64,000 nucleotides of DNA from Glandiceps talaboti (Eukaryota > Hemichordata > Enteropneusta > Spengelidae). The translations under genes were made by a program, and so were the position numbers. The stretch covers positions 11,353,342 to 11,417,341 of the forward strand of contig NC_135549.1 in NCBI RefSeq assembly GCF_964340395.1, written 5' to 3'. Below the pieces are notes generated by a model. It worked only from the letters and a program-made list of their open reading frames with translations. It was not told the origin of the DNA and ran no database searches. Below are positions 62,701 through 64,000 of this stretch, piece by piece (the stretch's first letter is position 1; each line of letters starts with the position of its first letter).

Positions 62701-64000
62701 ACAAATTGTACAAAATAATACCACTAGTATCTAGTAAAAGAAATACATACAGTCTATTCCCAACTCATGATCACTGCTTTCTTTAACTTTCTACAACATG
62801 TGCATGTGTTATGAAAACATAGTGAAAGACTAATACAAGTTACCAGCTTCTGGATTAAAAGAACACAAATCAATATTACAAATACAGTAAGAGGTTTAGA
62901 CCAGTCTCGGAAACGTGTTCTGATTGTTCAAGCTAATGTATACGTACCGATTGCACATATGCCAATAAGTTCTCCCATGACTATTTCGTGCTTCAATGCT
63001 TACAATCAATACTTTTATCGGTTGGATTAATCCTCCAGTCACGACGAGCATATATCAAACGTTGAATTATGAGATAGCTGATCATCATTTTATAAAAAAA
63101 AATGAAACTACACTTCTCATTTTTTGCAGAAGTGTAAGATACTGCAAGACATATCTCCCAACACTAATGTTCTGTTATTTGTGGCCATAATATGTTTCAT
63201 AGAATAAACAATCAACACCAGTTCCTAATGTCATACACAGCTGCAATGTCTACCCATTACCTGACGTATCAATAGAATGCATGTTTTTTTTTAAGTCAGC
63301 TATGCGTGACACCAACTATTTTCCTTATGACCTAAGTTGTTCATTATTGTTGCTAACTAGTATATAATTATTCTCAAAATGTCAATGTAAACTCAACAGG
63401 AAATGTGTTTAGTACGACATGTGTAAATCAGGTGAAGCATTTATATGTTATTGCCCAAAACTTACCTGTGCCATAATTTCGGGATATTGTATTGTACTTA
63501 ATTTCATGTCTACATCTTTTTCAGATATCATCAGTTAAATCCATCCATTATCCATTCACCCTTAGTTATAGACTGTCATTGTGGATCTGGCCTTATAGCA
63601 TATTAGACTGATAATGACATTGATATAGTGTGATGCGCAAACAGTTAACGGTTTGAGTTAATACATTTGTGGATTTACGAAAATAACTTTTGCAGGCTTT
63701 GAAGGTACATGGTAACAGCTTATTGTTGAAGATGTCCTTACAAAGGCTTAACGTTCTTTAACAAATACCCGAAGAAGACATGTCGGGTATCTATTTCTGT
63801 TGACGCAGAAACACTAATATTAGTTTTAGTATCATATATCTACATATGTATATATGATGCCTTATCGTAAACAATCTTATAGACGACAGAATGACGAATT
63901 CACTACTTCATCACACTTGTCTTGACAGGTCTTATTTTACCTTTCATCTCGATCATGTAGAATATATCGATTCAAAGTTGATTTGACAACCCAATTCATA
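56761..64000. other. Long stretch of unique DNA, no recognised gene
   Basis: No gene, RNA or transposon recognised in the final 7 kb. An imperfect (TG)n/TATG stretch lies at 62053-62102. Frames stay below about 90 codons and lack family features. The minus-strand frame at 60825-61094 is hydrophobic but shows no transmembrane-family pattern that I know. Confidence 0.45.

Overview
This window looks like gene-poor, AT-rich nuclear DNA of a multicellular animal. The evidence is one intact rhodopsin-family G-protein-coupled receptor (GPCR), eukaryotic retroposons (a tRNA-derived SINE and the tail of a LINE), and dense micro- and minisatellites. There are no bacterial-style operons, no ribosome binding sites and no CRISPR. 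The repeat style suggests a marine invertebrate: minisatellite-cored elements with TAGCACAACTG hairpin ends, CCTTACG terminal hairpins, and CTTTACAATT-type SINE tails. I cannot fix the phylum; a deuterostome invertebrate is only a guess.

Layout. 1-6.1 kb: unique DNA, tetranucleotide arrays, then a 3.1-kb minisatellite of 45-bp units with higher-order structure. 6.1-19.8 kb: mostly unique DNA with scattered microsatellites and a small 53-bp tandem repeat. 19.85-21.16 kb: a second, more diverged minisatellite (about 40-bp unit) with a 68-bp dimeric substructure. 21-26.3 kb: unique DNA. 27.05-28.06 kb: the only well-supported protein gene, a single-exon class A GPCR of 338 residues. 28.5-34.1 kb: a microsatellite-rich block with two long alternating pyrimidine-purine tracts, a duplicated flank, and two copies of a short dispersed repeat ending in (TATG)n. 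34.5 kb: a perfect 20-bp hairpin. 40.3-42.5 kb: a composite transposon-like locus in which a 1.36-kb element with 11-bp terminal inverted repeats and a minisatellite core sits inside a second repeat family. 43.06-43.45 kb: a broken C-terminus and 3' end of a LINE. 47.9-48.9 kb: four large microsatellites. 49.39-49.77 kb: a tRNA-derived SINE with a candidate 13-bp target-site duplication. 52.3 kb: a fold-back element with 54-bp arms. 55.7-56.8 kb: another member of the 40-42 kb repeat family. 56.8-64 kb: no recognisable feature.

I see no multi-gene system. The receptor stands alone and nothing beside it suggests a shared pathway. The more unusual material is repeat architecture (nested minisatellite elements, higher-order minisatellites, fold-back DNA, a 221-bp alternating tract) and the receptor's departures from class A consensus. 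Short ORFs elsewhere are almost all repeat translations or chance frames. Multi-exon genes with small exons could be missed by eye.
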